This document shows positions 43,222 through 51,534 of a stretch of 64,000 nucleotides of DNA, piece after piece. The position numbers and the translations under genes were made by a program. How positions within the stretch are numbered: the stretch's first letter is position 1; every line of letters begins with the position of its first letter. The stretch comes from WLJO01 sp032117595. Its GTDB lineage: Bacteria > Actinomycetota > Acidimicrobiia > Acidimicrobiales > Ilumatobacteraceae. Below the pieces are notes generated by a model. That model was not told the DNA's origin, ran no database searches, and saw only the letters and a program-made list of their open reading frames with translations. The stretch covers positions 1 to 64,000 of the forward strand of contig JAULYZ010000003.1 in assembly GCA_032117595.1 (NCBI GenBank). Reading direction: 5' to 3'.

Positions 43222-44310
43222 ATGGGACGCTCACCCGCATTCATCGACTTGTTTGCGGGCTGCGGCGGGCTGACGCGAGGTTTCGAGGACGCAGGAATGC
43301 GCCTCGAGCTGGGAATCGACAACGATCGGGCCGCATCAGCCACTTTCGCGGCAAACTTCGGGGTCGAGAGAGCCTTATGGGCTGGGATTTCGTCCCTCCG
43401 CGATATTCCGAAGGTTGACGTTGTGGTCGGCGGTCCGCCGTGCCAGGGCTTTTCTGGCCTAGGGAAGAAAGACCCTGACGACCGCCGCAACAAACTGTGG
43501 CGGGAATACGCCCGGGTCGTTAAGGCGAGCGGGTGCTCCGTGTTCGTCCTCGAAAATGTTGATCGCTTTTCCCGGTCTCCTGAGATGGAGGCTCTCGACC
43601 GGGCGGCCCGCAAAGGCGGCCTGCTCGAGGGATTCACGCTGGAGCGCCACCTTCTCAATGCGGCCGACTACGGGACCCCTCAACGTCGACTGAGGACTGT
43701 CATCATCGGCTCCAAGATCGGTCCAATCGGACCCGTAACTGCATCGCATTCGCGAGATGGCGGGTCTGGTCTGAAGAGTTGGCGGACCGTGGCGGACGCC
43801 ATAGAGGGATTGCCTTGGAGGCCCGACCTGGGCTGGCCTGACCAAGCGACGGAGATGTTTGGCGAACCGATACCGGGGATCTTCAAGTTGGACGAGATAC
43901 ACGTGGGCCGCAACTACAGCGACCTGTCGAAGAAGCGCTTCCTGAAGATTCCGCCCGGAGGCAACCGCTTCGACCTGCCGGACGACCTGAAGGCACCATG
44001 CTGGCTGCGCCATACCAGCGGTGCCGGAGACGTGATGGGCCGGCTTTCGTGGGACAAGCCGTCGGTCACCATCCGTACCGAGTTCTTCAAGCCGGAAAAG
44101 GGGCGGTACCTCCACCCTGAGGCACATCGGGCCCTGACTCATGCCGAGGCGGCCCTCCTTCAAGGCTTCGATTCGAGGCATCTCTGGTGCGGCAATCGTC
44201 AGGAGATCGCCCGGCAGATCGGGAACGCTGTGCCGCCACCGTTGGCGAGAGCCGTTGGCAAGGCGGTTCTCGCGGCCGTACGGCCTTCGCAGGGCAGAGC
44301 GAAGCGCTGA
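43222..44310 (+). CDS. DNA (cytosine-5) methyltransferase of the R-M system
   Basis: A 362-aa C5 methyltransferase. Motif I FIDLFAGCGGLTRGF is at 7-21, IV GGPPCQGFSGLG at 70-81 with catalytic Cys74, VI VLENVDR at 109-115, VIII TPQRRLR at 152-158, and X RQIGNAVPPPLA near 330. The target-recognition region is about 190-300. It is the modification half of the cluster, transcribed away from the GHKL operon. The ATG at 43222 is supported because upstream sequence holds the inverted repeat and not a conserved motif. Confidence 0.94.
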   Translation: MGRSPAFIDLFAGCGGLTRGFEDAGMRLELGIDNDRAASATFAANFGVERALWAGISSLRDIPKVDVVVGGPPCQGFSGLGKKDPDDRRNKLWREYARVVKASGCSVFVLENVDRFSRSPEMEALDRAARKGGLLEGFTLERHLLNAADYGTPQRRLRTVIIGSKIGPIGPVTASHSRDGGSGLKSWRTVADAIEGLPWRPDLGWPDQATEMFGEPIPGIFKLDEIHVGRNYSDLSKKRFLKIPPGGNRFDLPDDLKAPCWLRHTSGAGDVMGRLSWDKPSVTIRTEFFKPEKGRYLHPEAHRALTHAEAALLQGFDSRHLWCGNRQEIARQIGNAVPPPLARAVGKAVLAAVRPSQGRAKR

Positions 44311-44647
44311 CCCCTCGGCATTCTGGGCGTCGAGCGAGGGCACTCGACGCTCGATGCAAGCGAACCGAGGCGAGGACACTCTCCCAGCGGTAGCGCTTCG
44401 GTCGGCGCCTCTGATGCTCTGGAGGGGGGTAGGAGTCGTTACTAGTTCAACGCTTGATTAGGGCCTATCAATCCCGAGATTACCCATGGGTCCGGGAGCG
44501 CCCGACGCCCCGACTTGCGGCACAGACCGCGAGAACTTGGTCCAGAAAGTCCCATGAGCTCGAACAATGGCCGCGCCACGGTGCCAACTTTCGGGCAGTC
44601 CGAATTGCTGATCCCCTCCGCTGGAACGGGCCCAATAGTGTCGTTCC
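44311..44647. other. 337-bp gap without a recognisable gene
   Basis: Between the methyltransferase and the McrA-like nuclease. Visibly AT-richer than flanking chromosome in its middle (near 44440-44480). I see no tRNA-Ser 3' copy, IS end or clear ORF. Confidence 0.5.
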
Positions 44648-45751
44648 ATGGGGCTCGCTGCACTTACTCGGACTGCTGTTCTTGCGGCAATTCGTGAGTA
44701 CGACACACTCGGCCGAGACGGCTTCCTCGCTCGCTACGAGTTCAAGCGCTCACGCAAGTACGTCGTCCTTCACGACGGCCGGTTCTACGACTCAAAGGCC
44801 CTCTGCGGCGCAGCGCACGGCTTCCTCCCGGGGAATGAGCCACTCGCTGCCTCCGAGTTCAGCGGAGGCTCGTCGTCGGTGGTCGCGAAGTTGCGTCAGC
44901 TTGGCTTCATCGTGGTCACGGCAGATGCCAATGGCGCCCCCTCCGGCTCCGAGCGGTTGAGCAGGGCCTTCGTGACGACGTGGAACCCGCGGCGCTGGGT
45001 CCTCTCGGACGATGAGATCGCCGAGGCGATCAATGAGACCCAGGCGGGCGGGGTCCATCCCGGTCGCTGGGCCACGGGTAACCGCAAGACGGGGATCTTC
45101 CCCGGGGACCATGTCTTCATGTTCCGTCAGGAGGTCGACCGCGGGCTGGTTGCCTACGGCGTTGCAGCGAGCGAGATTTACCAAGGGCAGCACTGGGACG
45201 GCTCGGGCAGAAACGCGAACTACGTCGACATCGACTGGCTCCAATGGGTGCATCACGACGAGCGAATGACCATCGAGGAGATGAAGAGTGCAACCACGTA
45301 CACCGACTGGGATGCCGTACTGGCCTCGGGGATTCAGCTCCACCCGGACGACGCTCGTGCCCTCCTGGACGCATGGGACGTGGGTGATGGAATCGAAAAC
45401 CGAGCCGCAGGTGGGGATGAAGCCGTGGCCGGGCTCAGCGAAGGCGCAAAGACGACGGTCAAGGTGAACCGCTACGAACGGAACCGCCGCGCCCGCAAGC
45501 TCTGCATCGATCACTACGGGACAGCGTGCTCGGTGTGCGACCTCGACTTCGCGACTGCGTACGGAGGCTTGGCCACCGGTTTCATCCACGTCCACCACGT
45601 GGTGCCTATTGCTTCAATCGGTGTCGAGTATCGACTCGACCCGATTCGGGACCTCATTCCCGTCTGCCCCAACTGTCACGCCATGCTCCATCATGGCGTC
45701 GACACCCCACGGTCCCCCGCCGAGGTACGCAAGCTGCTCAGTCGGGACTGA
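44648..45751 (+). CDS. modification-dependent HNH endonuclease: ScoMcrA-like head, EVE-like and HNH domains
   Basis: A 367-aa nuclease. Residues 1-88 resemble the ScoMcrA N-terminal head domain (VLAAIREYDTLGRDGFLARY, KYVVLHDGRFYDSKALCGAAHGFL). Residues about 105-205 look EVE-like (FVTTWNPRRW, GDHVFMFRQ, GLVAYGVA), a fold that reads modified bases. The HNH domain (about 284-352) has Cys294/Cys297, HVHHVVPI (314-321) and CPNCHAMLHH (340-349). In ScoMcrA this layout cuts DNA with 5mC or phosphorothioate. It sits 337 bp after a 5mC methyltransferase. The two could conflict unless the sites differ. Confidence 0.85.
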   Translation: MGLAALTRTAVLAAIREYDTLGRDGFLARYEFKRSRKYVVLHDGRFYDSKALCGAAHGFLPGNEPLAASEFSGGSSSVVAKLRQLGFIVVTADANGAPSGSERLSRAFVTTWNPRRWVLSDDEIAEAINETQAGGVHPGRWATGNRKTGIFPGDHVFMFRQEVDRGLVAYGVAASEIYQGQHWDGSGRNANYVDIDWLQWVHHDERMTIEEMKSATTYTDWDAVLASGIQLHPDDARALLDAWDVGDGIENRAAGGDEAVAGLSEGAKTTVKVNRYERNRRARKLCIDHYGTACSVCDLDFATAYGGLATGFIHVHHVVPIASIGVEYRLDPIRDLIPVCPNCHAMLHHGVDTPRSPAEVRKLLSRD

Positions 45752-45804
45752 GCGGCGACCCAAGATCTACGCCGACGAGGGGTCCATGCAACGAGTGGAC
45801 GCTC

Positions 45805-46560
45805 CTAACCGATCTTGCTGAGAACCCCGCTGAACTGGAACAGGCAGTCATTGCTCCGGATAATGATGATGACGGAACCCGCGTTCCCCTCGTTGTCGAT
45901 GATGTCGCGGCTGCATCGGAGCCGGGCAGCGTAGGCGTAGCTGTCTTTCTGCACGCGATACCTCCCAGGCGCGATGTCCTCTCCGACGATGTACGTCCCC
46001 TCGACAACTCCATTCGCGATGGGGTCATAGGCCGGCGCAAACTTTCGGAACTCCTCCACACTGATCGCCTCGCCGTTAATCTGCACATACGCATCGGTCG
46101 GCAGGACCTTCATGAAGGTGAGTGCTCCCTCCGAGTACACCCCGTCGTTGTCGATGATCTCCATCTTGGAGTCGAGCCGAGCGAAGTAACCAACAACTCG
46201 ATACTCGCCTGGCGCCAGTTCGCTCCCCACCACATAGGTCCCTGACTCGATCGTCTTCGGCTCGGGTTGTGTAGTTGTCGGAGGGAGTGTGGTCGTCGAG
46301 GTGGTCGACGTCGTGGTGCTCGTTGTAGACGTACTTGCTGCGGTGCTTGGCGTGCCGACGGAAGTGGTGGTCGTCGACTCGGTCGGCGAAGTCGAACTCT
46401 TCTGCGTGCTGGCCGAGCCTGCCGATCCCGCTGCAGCACCGATCGCTGCGACGATGATGAGCCAAGCCCACACCGGCAGTCTCAGGATCCGGCGCCTGAA
46501 CCATTTCGCTCGAGGCGCCGGGTGATTTTGGCTATAGGGGGGAGGCGGAAGGTCAGACAC
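45805..46560 (-). CDS. membrane-anchored protein with two GTYVVG-type repeats
   Basis: A 251-aa protein. A basic N-terminus and a transmembrane segment at about 30-47 precede a Ser/Thr-rich linker (about 48-95) with many TSTTTST runs. The C-terminal part holds two similar beta units, GTYVVGSELAPGEYRV and GTYIVGEDIAPGRYRV, about 80 residues apart, which probably fold as beta-sandwiches. It is likely extracytoplasmic with the linker outside. Convergent with the McrA-like nuclease. Unknown role. Not an obvious defence gene. Confidence 0.7.
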   Translation of the reverse strand: MSDLPPPPYSQNHPAPRAKWFRRRILRLPVWAWLIIVAAIGAAAGSAGSASTQKSSTSPTESTTTTSVGTPSTAASTSTTSTTTSTTSTTTLPPTTTQPEPKTIESGTYVVGSELAPGEYRVVGYFARLDSKMEIIDNDGVYSEGALTFMKVLPTDAYVQINGEAISVEEFRKFAPAYDPIANGVVEGTYIVGEDIAPGRYRVQKDSYAYAARLRCSRDIIDNEGNAGSVIIIIRSNDCLFQFSGVLSKIG

Positions 46561-46792
46561 GACATGTTGTCTATCACTCTTTTAAAAAATGAAGAATCTC
46601 ATCGTGGATATTTCCAATGAATACTCGGGCCTCACTCGCCGACATGCGTCCGCTCGAAAGGACCAAAGGGCGAGACGTTTCCGTATTGCTCACGGACCTC
46701 CCCGGACGGGTCGGGACTCCCAAGGTCACAAAAGGGCACGAAGAATTGCCCGGTGCGAGGGGCATCACGGGCCGGCGGCGGGTTGATCAAGG

Positions 46793-47113
46793 TCAGAACC
46801 AAGAACTCATCCTGACGAGCCGCGACTCCCTCATCGCCTTCTCGAGGGCGGCGAACCTCCGCCCCGAGTAATGCTTCTTGAGGCTCGAGAGCACATCGGT
46901 CGGGTCAATTCCGAACTCGTCGCAAAATGCGGCCATGCTCCGCTTGCTGACTCGATACCACCCCTCGTGCTCGTCACCGATCATGCTGGCTCCGTCACCG
47001 AGGTCATGTACGGAAATCGTCAGGCCCCGAGCTGACGAGTAAGTCGCCTCCACCGTTCGTCGGATTCCACCAGATCGACTTCGAACAAGTTCTACTGAAT
47101 CCACCTGAAACAT
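46793..47113 (-). CDS. hypothetical protein
   Basis: A 106-aa protein starting MFQVDSVELVRSRSGG. The first half is beta-rich and contains SSARGLTISVHDLGDGASM. The second half is helical with MAAFCDEFGIDPTDVLSSLKKHYSGRRFAALEKAM, which could be a small DNA-binding or scaffold motif. No family recognised. It is isolated, with about 230 bp and 200 bp gaps on either side, and the codon use agrees with a real gene in this lower-GC stretch. Confidence 0.5.
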   Translation of the reverse strand: MFQVDSVELVRSRSGGIRRTVEATYSSARGLTISVHDLGDGASMIGDEHEGWYRVSKRSMAAFCDEFGIDPTDVLSSLKKHYSGRRFAALEKAMRESRLVRMSSWF

Positions 47114-47322
47114 CGTAGGGAAACGGGGGCATCAGCCGAAGATCCGCCCCCGAGGTTCCGATTCATCCACTTCGCTGCCTCTTGCGTCCAACTCCAGTTC
47201 TCCAGCCTTGTGTGGCGCAGAAAAGCCTGCCGGGATTGGGGTTCTTGAACTCCCCGGCGCCACCGTCGACCGATGGCTTATTGTCCTTTTCATTCCTATC
47301 AATGAAGGAAATGGGGCCTCAC

Positions 47323-48750
47323 ATGTTTCGCTGGGAGAACTTCAGCAAGGCGCTCCTCCGGGAAATCGCCCGTGATACCGGTCTCCGCGTGACCTTTGCG
47401 GCCGACGACCTTGCGGAGCGCTTCGGCACACCACCCACAGTCAACCTTGTCGATGCTGCCTGGCCGCTGCTGCGAGACCGATGGCTCGGCGGAGCCCCTG
47501 GACACCGCAAGAATGTGGTGTCTGCACTTCGGTCGCGCGGCCTCGGCAGCAAGACGGCCAAGGTCGCGTCCAAGGCTGGCCAGATGGAGTTCCTACAGTC
47601 GTGTCGGCTCAGCCCGAACCTGCGTGAGATCGTCCTGAAGGAGTTCATCGCAGCTGGTTCCGCCGAGGAGTCTCAGACCACCGCAACTTCGACTGCGCCG
47701 AGGAGCAGGCCGGGCGGCGACAACGTCTCCGACGACGACATCGGTATCGCTGCCGTGGAGGCGATGTACAGCGGGATGATGATCGACGACGCGTGGGCGG
47801 TACGTCGGCCGCGAGGGTTTACTTGGTGGGCGTTCCGTCACGCCCAGCACATCGATGCCGACGAGCCCACACCATCCGATGACGGGGCTCTGGGGTCCAC
47901 CATCACCATCCGAACCGAGATTCTTCGAGACGTACCCGAGGCCGATCGCCTGAAGGCCACGTCAGTAATCAACCGGGCAAACCCCTCGCAAGCGCTGAGC
48001 GCTCTCGTCTGTGATGGGGAGTCCGGCACCATTGACTCGTACTCAGTCGTCCGCGTCCACGCCGATACGGCAGATCTGTGGACCCCGCTATTGATGGTCA
48101 GTGCGGTGGTCCAGAACCTGCTCGCCCAGGTGATCTGGGAGGATCTCGCTCTCCAGATTCCCGGCCAGCCGTCGCACTCGGCGCACCCGGCAAACGGGAT
48201 GCGCCCCCTGCCCGACGAGCTGCTGGACGTCGCCGCTATCGCCGGCCAGCAATCGACGGACGACCGACCATCCTTCTCGGGCCCGCTGATGAGCGAACTT
48301 CTTCGCTTCGCCGAGCAGTGGTCGTTCGCAAACGGCGAGGACACCGCATTCACCGGCGAGGTTCCCTTCACCGGGACCCGCACCAGCATCGAAGCAATGG
48401 TGCACGGCGAGGGACCGATCGAAACGGCGATGGTGCAGGTAGACACCGCTTCGAGTCACCCATTGCTCGGCTCCGGCGCATTCATCGCCATGAAACTCCC
48501 GCTGAACGTCACCGAGGAGGAGGCGGTAACGGTCGCTGCAGCCCTCAACGCGCTCGAGGCAGCGGGGCGTGCTCCGTCAAAGTTGCTCGGGTCGTGGTGC
48601 AGTTTCGAGGACGCCGTCGCATTCCTCACGTTCCTCCCGGCGGTCACGGCCCGATCCGGGCTGCTCCCGAACCTCTACCTCGACGCTGCAGTACGCGCTC
48701 GGTGGGTGAACGAAGCGCTCTACGGACCCAGCGACCCCACAACGCTGTAG
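47323..48750 (+). CDS. uncharacterised protein, possible YbjN-like C-terminal part
   Basis: A 475-aa soluble protein starting MFRWENFSKALLREIARDTG; ATG 47302 and 47311 are in frame upstream, and AGGAAATGGGG about 10 bp ahead favours 47323. The N-terminal 110 residues are helical. The middle has TWWAFRHAQHIDADEPTPSDDG followed by long beta-alpha stretches. Repeated strands separated by helices after residue 330 (IAMKLPLNVTEEEAVTVAAALNALEAAGRAPSKLLGSWC) recall YbjN/T3S-chaperone-like folds. No catalytic motif. Last sizeable gene before ordinary chromosome resumes, so island membership is uncertain. Confidence 0.6.
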   Translation: MFRWENFSKALLREIARDTGLRVTFAADDLAERFGTPPTVNLVDAAWPLLRDRWLGGAPGHRKNVVSALRSRGLGSKTAKVASKAGQMEFLQSCRLSPNLREIVLKEFIAAGSAEESQTTATSTAPRSRPGGDNVSDDDIGIAAVEAMYSGMMIDDAWAVRRPRGFTWWAFRHAQHIDADEPTPSDDGALGSTITIRTEILRDVPEADRLKATSVINRANPSQALSALVCDGESGTIDSYSVVRVHADTADLWTPLLMVSAVVQNLLAQVIWEDLALQIPGQPSHSAHPANGMRPLPDELLDVAAIAGQQSTDDRPSFSGPLMSELLRFAEQWSFANGEDTAFTGEVPFTGTRTSIEAMVHGEGPIETAMVQVDTASSHPLLGSGAFIAMKLPLNVTEEEAVTVAAALNALEAAGRAPSKLLGSWCSFEDAVAFLTFLPAVTARSGLLPNLYLDAAVRARWVNEALYGPSDPTTL

Positions 48751-48865
48751 CGAAAATGGCCGAATTCGCGCCATCCGCGCGCAGGTCGCGCCCCCGGTGC
48801 CGCAGGGTTGACGCTGAGTAGTGGACTACCACCACATCGAGTGACATTCGTACTACGCATTGCGG

Positions 48866-48879
48866 TGGACTTTTGTCTA
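48866..48879. promoter_or_regulatory. possible DosR-like box before the secreted peptide gene
   Basis: TGGACTTTTGTCTA shares the 11-base core GGACTTTTGTC with the boxes at 6.7 and 7.9 kb and matches 10 of 13 defined positions. It lies 57 bp before the ATG at 48937. The second half-site CCC is lost, so it is the weakest of the listed boxes. Confidence 0.3.
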
Positions 48880-48936
48880 TCTTTCTCTCAGCGGGTCGGA
48901 GGGAGTTGCCGACCAAGAAACATCGGAGGGTTCACC

Positions 48937-49152
48937 ATGAAGAAGAAGATCGCTCTCGGTCTCACGGTTTCCGCAGTCGCCATCGCCAGCGCCTTCGCCA
49001 TGGCCCCGGCCTCGCACGCCAACGGCGGCGCCAAGGTCGGCTGCTACATCAACACCCCGGGCCAGGTGCTCAGCGTGTCGGTCGGCATCAACGCCCCGGC
49101 CAACAACAGCGACGCCCCGGCGCCGGTCATGCCCTGGAACTGCCTCGCCTGA
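48937..49152 (+). CDS. small secreted peptide, 71 aa
   Basis: The sequence starts MKKKIALGLTVSAVAIASAF. A basic start and a hydrophobic core end in SHA, so signal peptidase should cut near residue 28. The mature part is about 43 residues, with two cysteines at about 36 and 69 that could form one disulfide. CGGAGGG lies just before the ATG. A hairpin terminator follows the stop codon. No homology recognised. It could be a cell-wall peptide or signal. Confidence 0.75.
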   Translation: MKKKIALGLTVSAVAIASAFAMAPASHANGGAKVGCYINTPGQVLSVSVGINAPANNSDAPAPVMPWNCLA

Positions 49153-49161
49153 TTCCGTCCC

Positions 49162-49184
49162 GGCCCGGTGACCAACACCGGGCC
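49162..49184. terminator. hairpin terminator between convergent genes
   Basis: GGCCCGGTG (49162-49170) and CACCGGGCC (49176-49184) form a perfect 9-bp GC stem with loop ACCAA. It lies between the peptide gene (ends 49152) and the convergent acyl-CoA synthetase (ends 49203). No T-tract, as usual in high-GC actinobacteria. Confidence 0.8.
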
Positions 49185-49202
49185 TGCATCAACGGTCCCG
49201 TG

Positions 49203-50732
49203 TCAGCGGATCGGTGATGCAGTCGACGGCAGGTCGGCATACTCACGCCGCAGGTCCGCCTTCAGCACTTTGCCCGACATATTGCGGGGAAGCGGCTCGG
49301 GGCGCACCACCAGATAGCGCGGCAACTTGAAGTCGGCAAGCTGTCCGACACAACGCTCAAGAACCCTCTCAGCGGTGATCGTGGAGCCCGGTTGGGCAAC
49401 TGCGATCACCGCTGGCGTTTCGCCCCACTTCTCGTCGGGCACTCCGATCACGGCCAGCTCCACCACACCCTCGAGCCCCGCCAACTGCCGCTCGATCTCG
49501 GCCGGGTACACGTTCAGCCCACCCGAGATCAGCATGTCCTTGGCCCGGTCCACCACATAGAAGTACCCGTCGGCATCCATCGTGCCGAGGTCACCGGTGT
49601 GGCACCAGCCGTCGCGCAGCGCAGCCGCCGTCGCCTCCGGATTGCGCCAGTACCCACTCATCACCTCGGGACCACGAATGGCGATCTCGCCCACCGTGCC
49701 GGGCGGCACCTCGTTGCCGTGCTCGTCCACGATGCGCGCCTCACTGTGCATGGCCGGCACACCGCACGACCCCACCCGCTCGAGCGCCTGGTGATACGGC
49801 AGCGTGATGCCCGACGCACTCACCTCGGTGAGCGTGTAGGTCTGGGTCATCGTGATACCCCGGTCGAGGTAGGTGCGCAGCAACGGCACCGGCACCGTGG
49901 CACCGCCCGACGATGCACACCGGATCGACGAGAGGTCGGTGGACGCGAAGTTCGGGTGCAGCGACATCTGCTGGAAGATCGTGGGCACCGCCATGAACAC
50001 GGTGATGCGCTGCGACTCGATGAGGTGCAGCGCACGGGCCGGGTCGAACGCCGGCTCCAGCACCAGTTGTGCACCGCTCCACATCGCCACCAGCGACAGT
50101 GCGAGCCCACCGGTGAACGCCATCGGGAACGGCAGCAGGATGCGGTCGTTCAGGTTGATGCCACCCTGCAGCGCACGCACCATCGACGCGTAGAACCAAC
50201 TCTGGTGCGTGAGCACCGCACCCTTGGGATCACCCGTGGTGCCCGAGGTGTAACAGATGAAGAACGGGTCCCCGGGAGCCACCGCAACGCGCCCCACCTC
50301 TCGCTCCACATCACGCCCTGCGCCGCTGAGCTGCTCGAGCGAACCATCATCGGCATCGAGCACACTCAGCTGCGGTGCGCGCTCGAGCGCCATCGACAAC
50401 CCCGGCCGCAGCACCGACTCGGTGACCACCACGGTGCAGTCGGCATTGCCCACCACGAACGCCAGCTCGGGCGCGGTGAAGCGCAGGTTGAACGGGCACA
50501 CGATGGCCCCCAACCGCGCACACGCAATCACCGTCTCGATGAACTCGGGTCGGTTCGACATGAGCAGACCCACACGGTCGCCGTGCCCCACACCGAGATC
50601 CGCAAGGCCCGCAGCGAGCGACGATGCTCGGTCGCTCAACTGCGCCCACGTGAGCTCCCGGTCACCGAACCGGATCGCGGTGCGGCCTCCCTGCCAACGT
50701 GCCCAGTAACCAACAGTGTCGCCCCAGATCAT
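49203..50732 (-). CDS. acyl-CoA synthetase, AMP-binding family
   Basis: A 509-aa ANL-superfamily ligase, which activates a carboxylic acid with ATP and joins it to CoA. P-loop motif is YTSGTTGDPKGAVLTH (about 172-187), with a YTLTEVS-type A5 motif near 300, GEIAIRGPEVMSGYW near 350, and TGDLGTMDADGYFYVVDRAKDMLISGG (A7-A8). The hinge and C-terminal lysine region RNMSGKVLKADLR follow. A medium- or long-chain acid is likely but the substrate cannot be read from sequence. Divergent from the urease operon. Confidence 0.92.
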   Translation of the reverse strand: MIWGDTVGYWARWQGGRTAIRFGDRELTWAQLSDRASSLAAGLADLGVGHGDRVGLLMSNRPEFIETVIACARLGAIVCPFNLRFTAPELAFVVGNADCTVVVTESVLRPGLSMALERAPQLSVLDADDGSLEQLSGAGRDVEREVGRVAVAPGDPFFICYTSGTTGDPKGAVLTHQSWFYASMVRALQGGINLNDRILLPFPMAFTGGLALSLVAMWSGAQLVLEPAFDPARALHLIESQRITVFMAVPTIFQQMSLHPNFASTDLSSIRCASSGGATVPVPLLRTYLDRGITMTQTYTLTEVSASGITLPYHQALERVGSCGVPAMHSEARIVDEHGNEVPPGTVGEIAIRGPEVMSGYWRNPEATAAALRDGWCHTGDLGTMDADGYFYVVDRAKDMLISGGLNVYPAEIERQLAGLEGVVELAVIGVPDEKWGETPAVIAVAQPGSTITAERVLERCVGQLADFKLPRYLVVRPEPLPRNMSGKVLKADLRREYADLPSTASPIR

Positions 50733-50875
50733 CTGCTGTCCCCCCGAACCAACGATCGCTCACGATCGGCCCCGAACCCCCGGTGCTCACCAACCGTGAA
50801 CACTCCGTTACGAGCCTATTCCGCACGCCCGCGGCCCGGGCCCGACGCATGAGGCGGCGCCTAGGGTGACGCCCG

Positions 50876-51211
50876 ATGCTCATCTCACCGCACGAAACCG
50901 ACCGGCTGCTGGTGCACGTCGCCGCCGACCTCGCCTGGAAGCGACGAGCCCGCGGCCTGCGCCTCAACTATCCCGAAGCCGTCGCGATCCTCACGGCCTG
51001 GGTGTACGAGGCAGCACGGGACGGCCGCACGGTGGTGGACCTGATGGATGCCGGACGACGCGTGCTCACCACCGACGACGTGATGGACGGAATCGCCTCC
51101 ATGATCGACGAGGTGCAGGTGGAAGCGACCTTCCCCGACGGCACCAAACTCGTCACCCTGCACGACCCCATCCAGTCGCCCGCCGCAACCCCCGACGGCA
51201 GCGCAGCATGA
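50876..51211 (+). CDS. ureA: urease gamma subunit
   Basis: A 111-aa urease gamma chain. It opens MLISPHETDRLLVHVAADLAWKRRARGLRLNYPEAVAIL and contains DLMDAGRRVLTTDDVMDG, both family hallmarks. It is the first gene of ureABCFGD. AGGGTG lies about 6 bp before the ATG. Its stop overlaps the ureB ATG (ATGA). Confidence 0.96.
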   Translation: MLISPHETDRLLVHVAADLAWKRRARGLRLNYPEAVAILTAWVYEAARDGRTVVDLMDAGRRVLTTDDVMDGIASMIDEVQVEATFPDGTKLVTLHDPIQSPAATPDGSAA

Positions 51212-51534
51212 ACCCCAACACCATCGTCCCCGGTGAGATCACCGGCCCCGACGGCACGGTGGTGCTCAACGCCAACCGTGCGCGCAGAGAGGTGCTGGTG
51301 CGCAACACCGGCGACCGACCCATTCAGGTGGGCTCGCACTACCACTTCGCCGAGACCAACCCGGCACTCCAGTTCGACCGTGCCGCTGCACGCGGGTTCC
51401 GCCTCGACATCCCCGCTGGCACGTCGGTCCGCTTCGAGCCCGGCATCGAGCGCACCGTCGGCCTCGTCGCACTGGCCGGATCGCGCCGCGTGGAGGGCCT
51501 GCGCGGTGCCGTGAGGGGTGCACTCGATGGCTGA
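51208..51534 (+). CDS. ureB: urease beta subunit
   Basis: A 108-aa urease beta chain starting at ATG 51208 inside the ureA stop. It has the typical PGEITGPDGTVVLNANR, VRNTGDRPIQVGSHYHFAETN and RFEPGIERTV strands. It stacks on UreC in the apoenzyme. The downstream ureC ATG lies 8 bp inside its coding end. Confidence 0.96.
   Translation: MNPNTIVPGEITGPDGTVVLNANRARREVLVRNTGDRPIQVGSHYHFAETNPALQFDRAAARGFRLDIPAGTSVRFEPGIERTVGLVALAGSRRVEGLRGAVRGALDG

Noticed and set aside
35213..44310. Naming the cluster as BREX, DISARM or a type I system
   Set aside because: There is no PglZ, BrxC, DrmA/B or HsdS-like gene; the members are Z1, DUF4420 and GHKL proteins with a C5 methyltransferase.
46574..46768. 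64-aa minus-strand ORF near 46.6 kb
   Set aside because: No ribosome-binding site or recognisable pattern, and an AT-rich run at its end suggests promoter sequence for the neighbouring gene.
32272..49200. A right-hand attachment site as a copy of the tRNA-Ser 3' end
   Set aside because: No repeat of the T-loop and acceptor sequence was found by eye past the island, and no integrase gene was seen.
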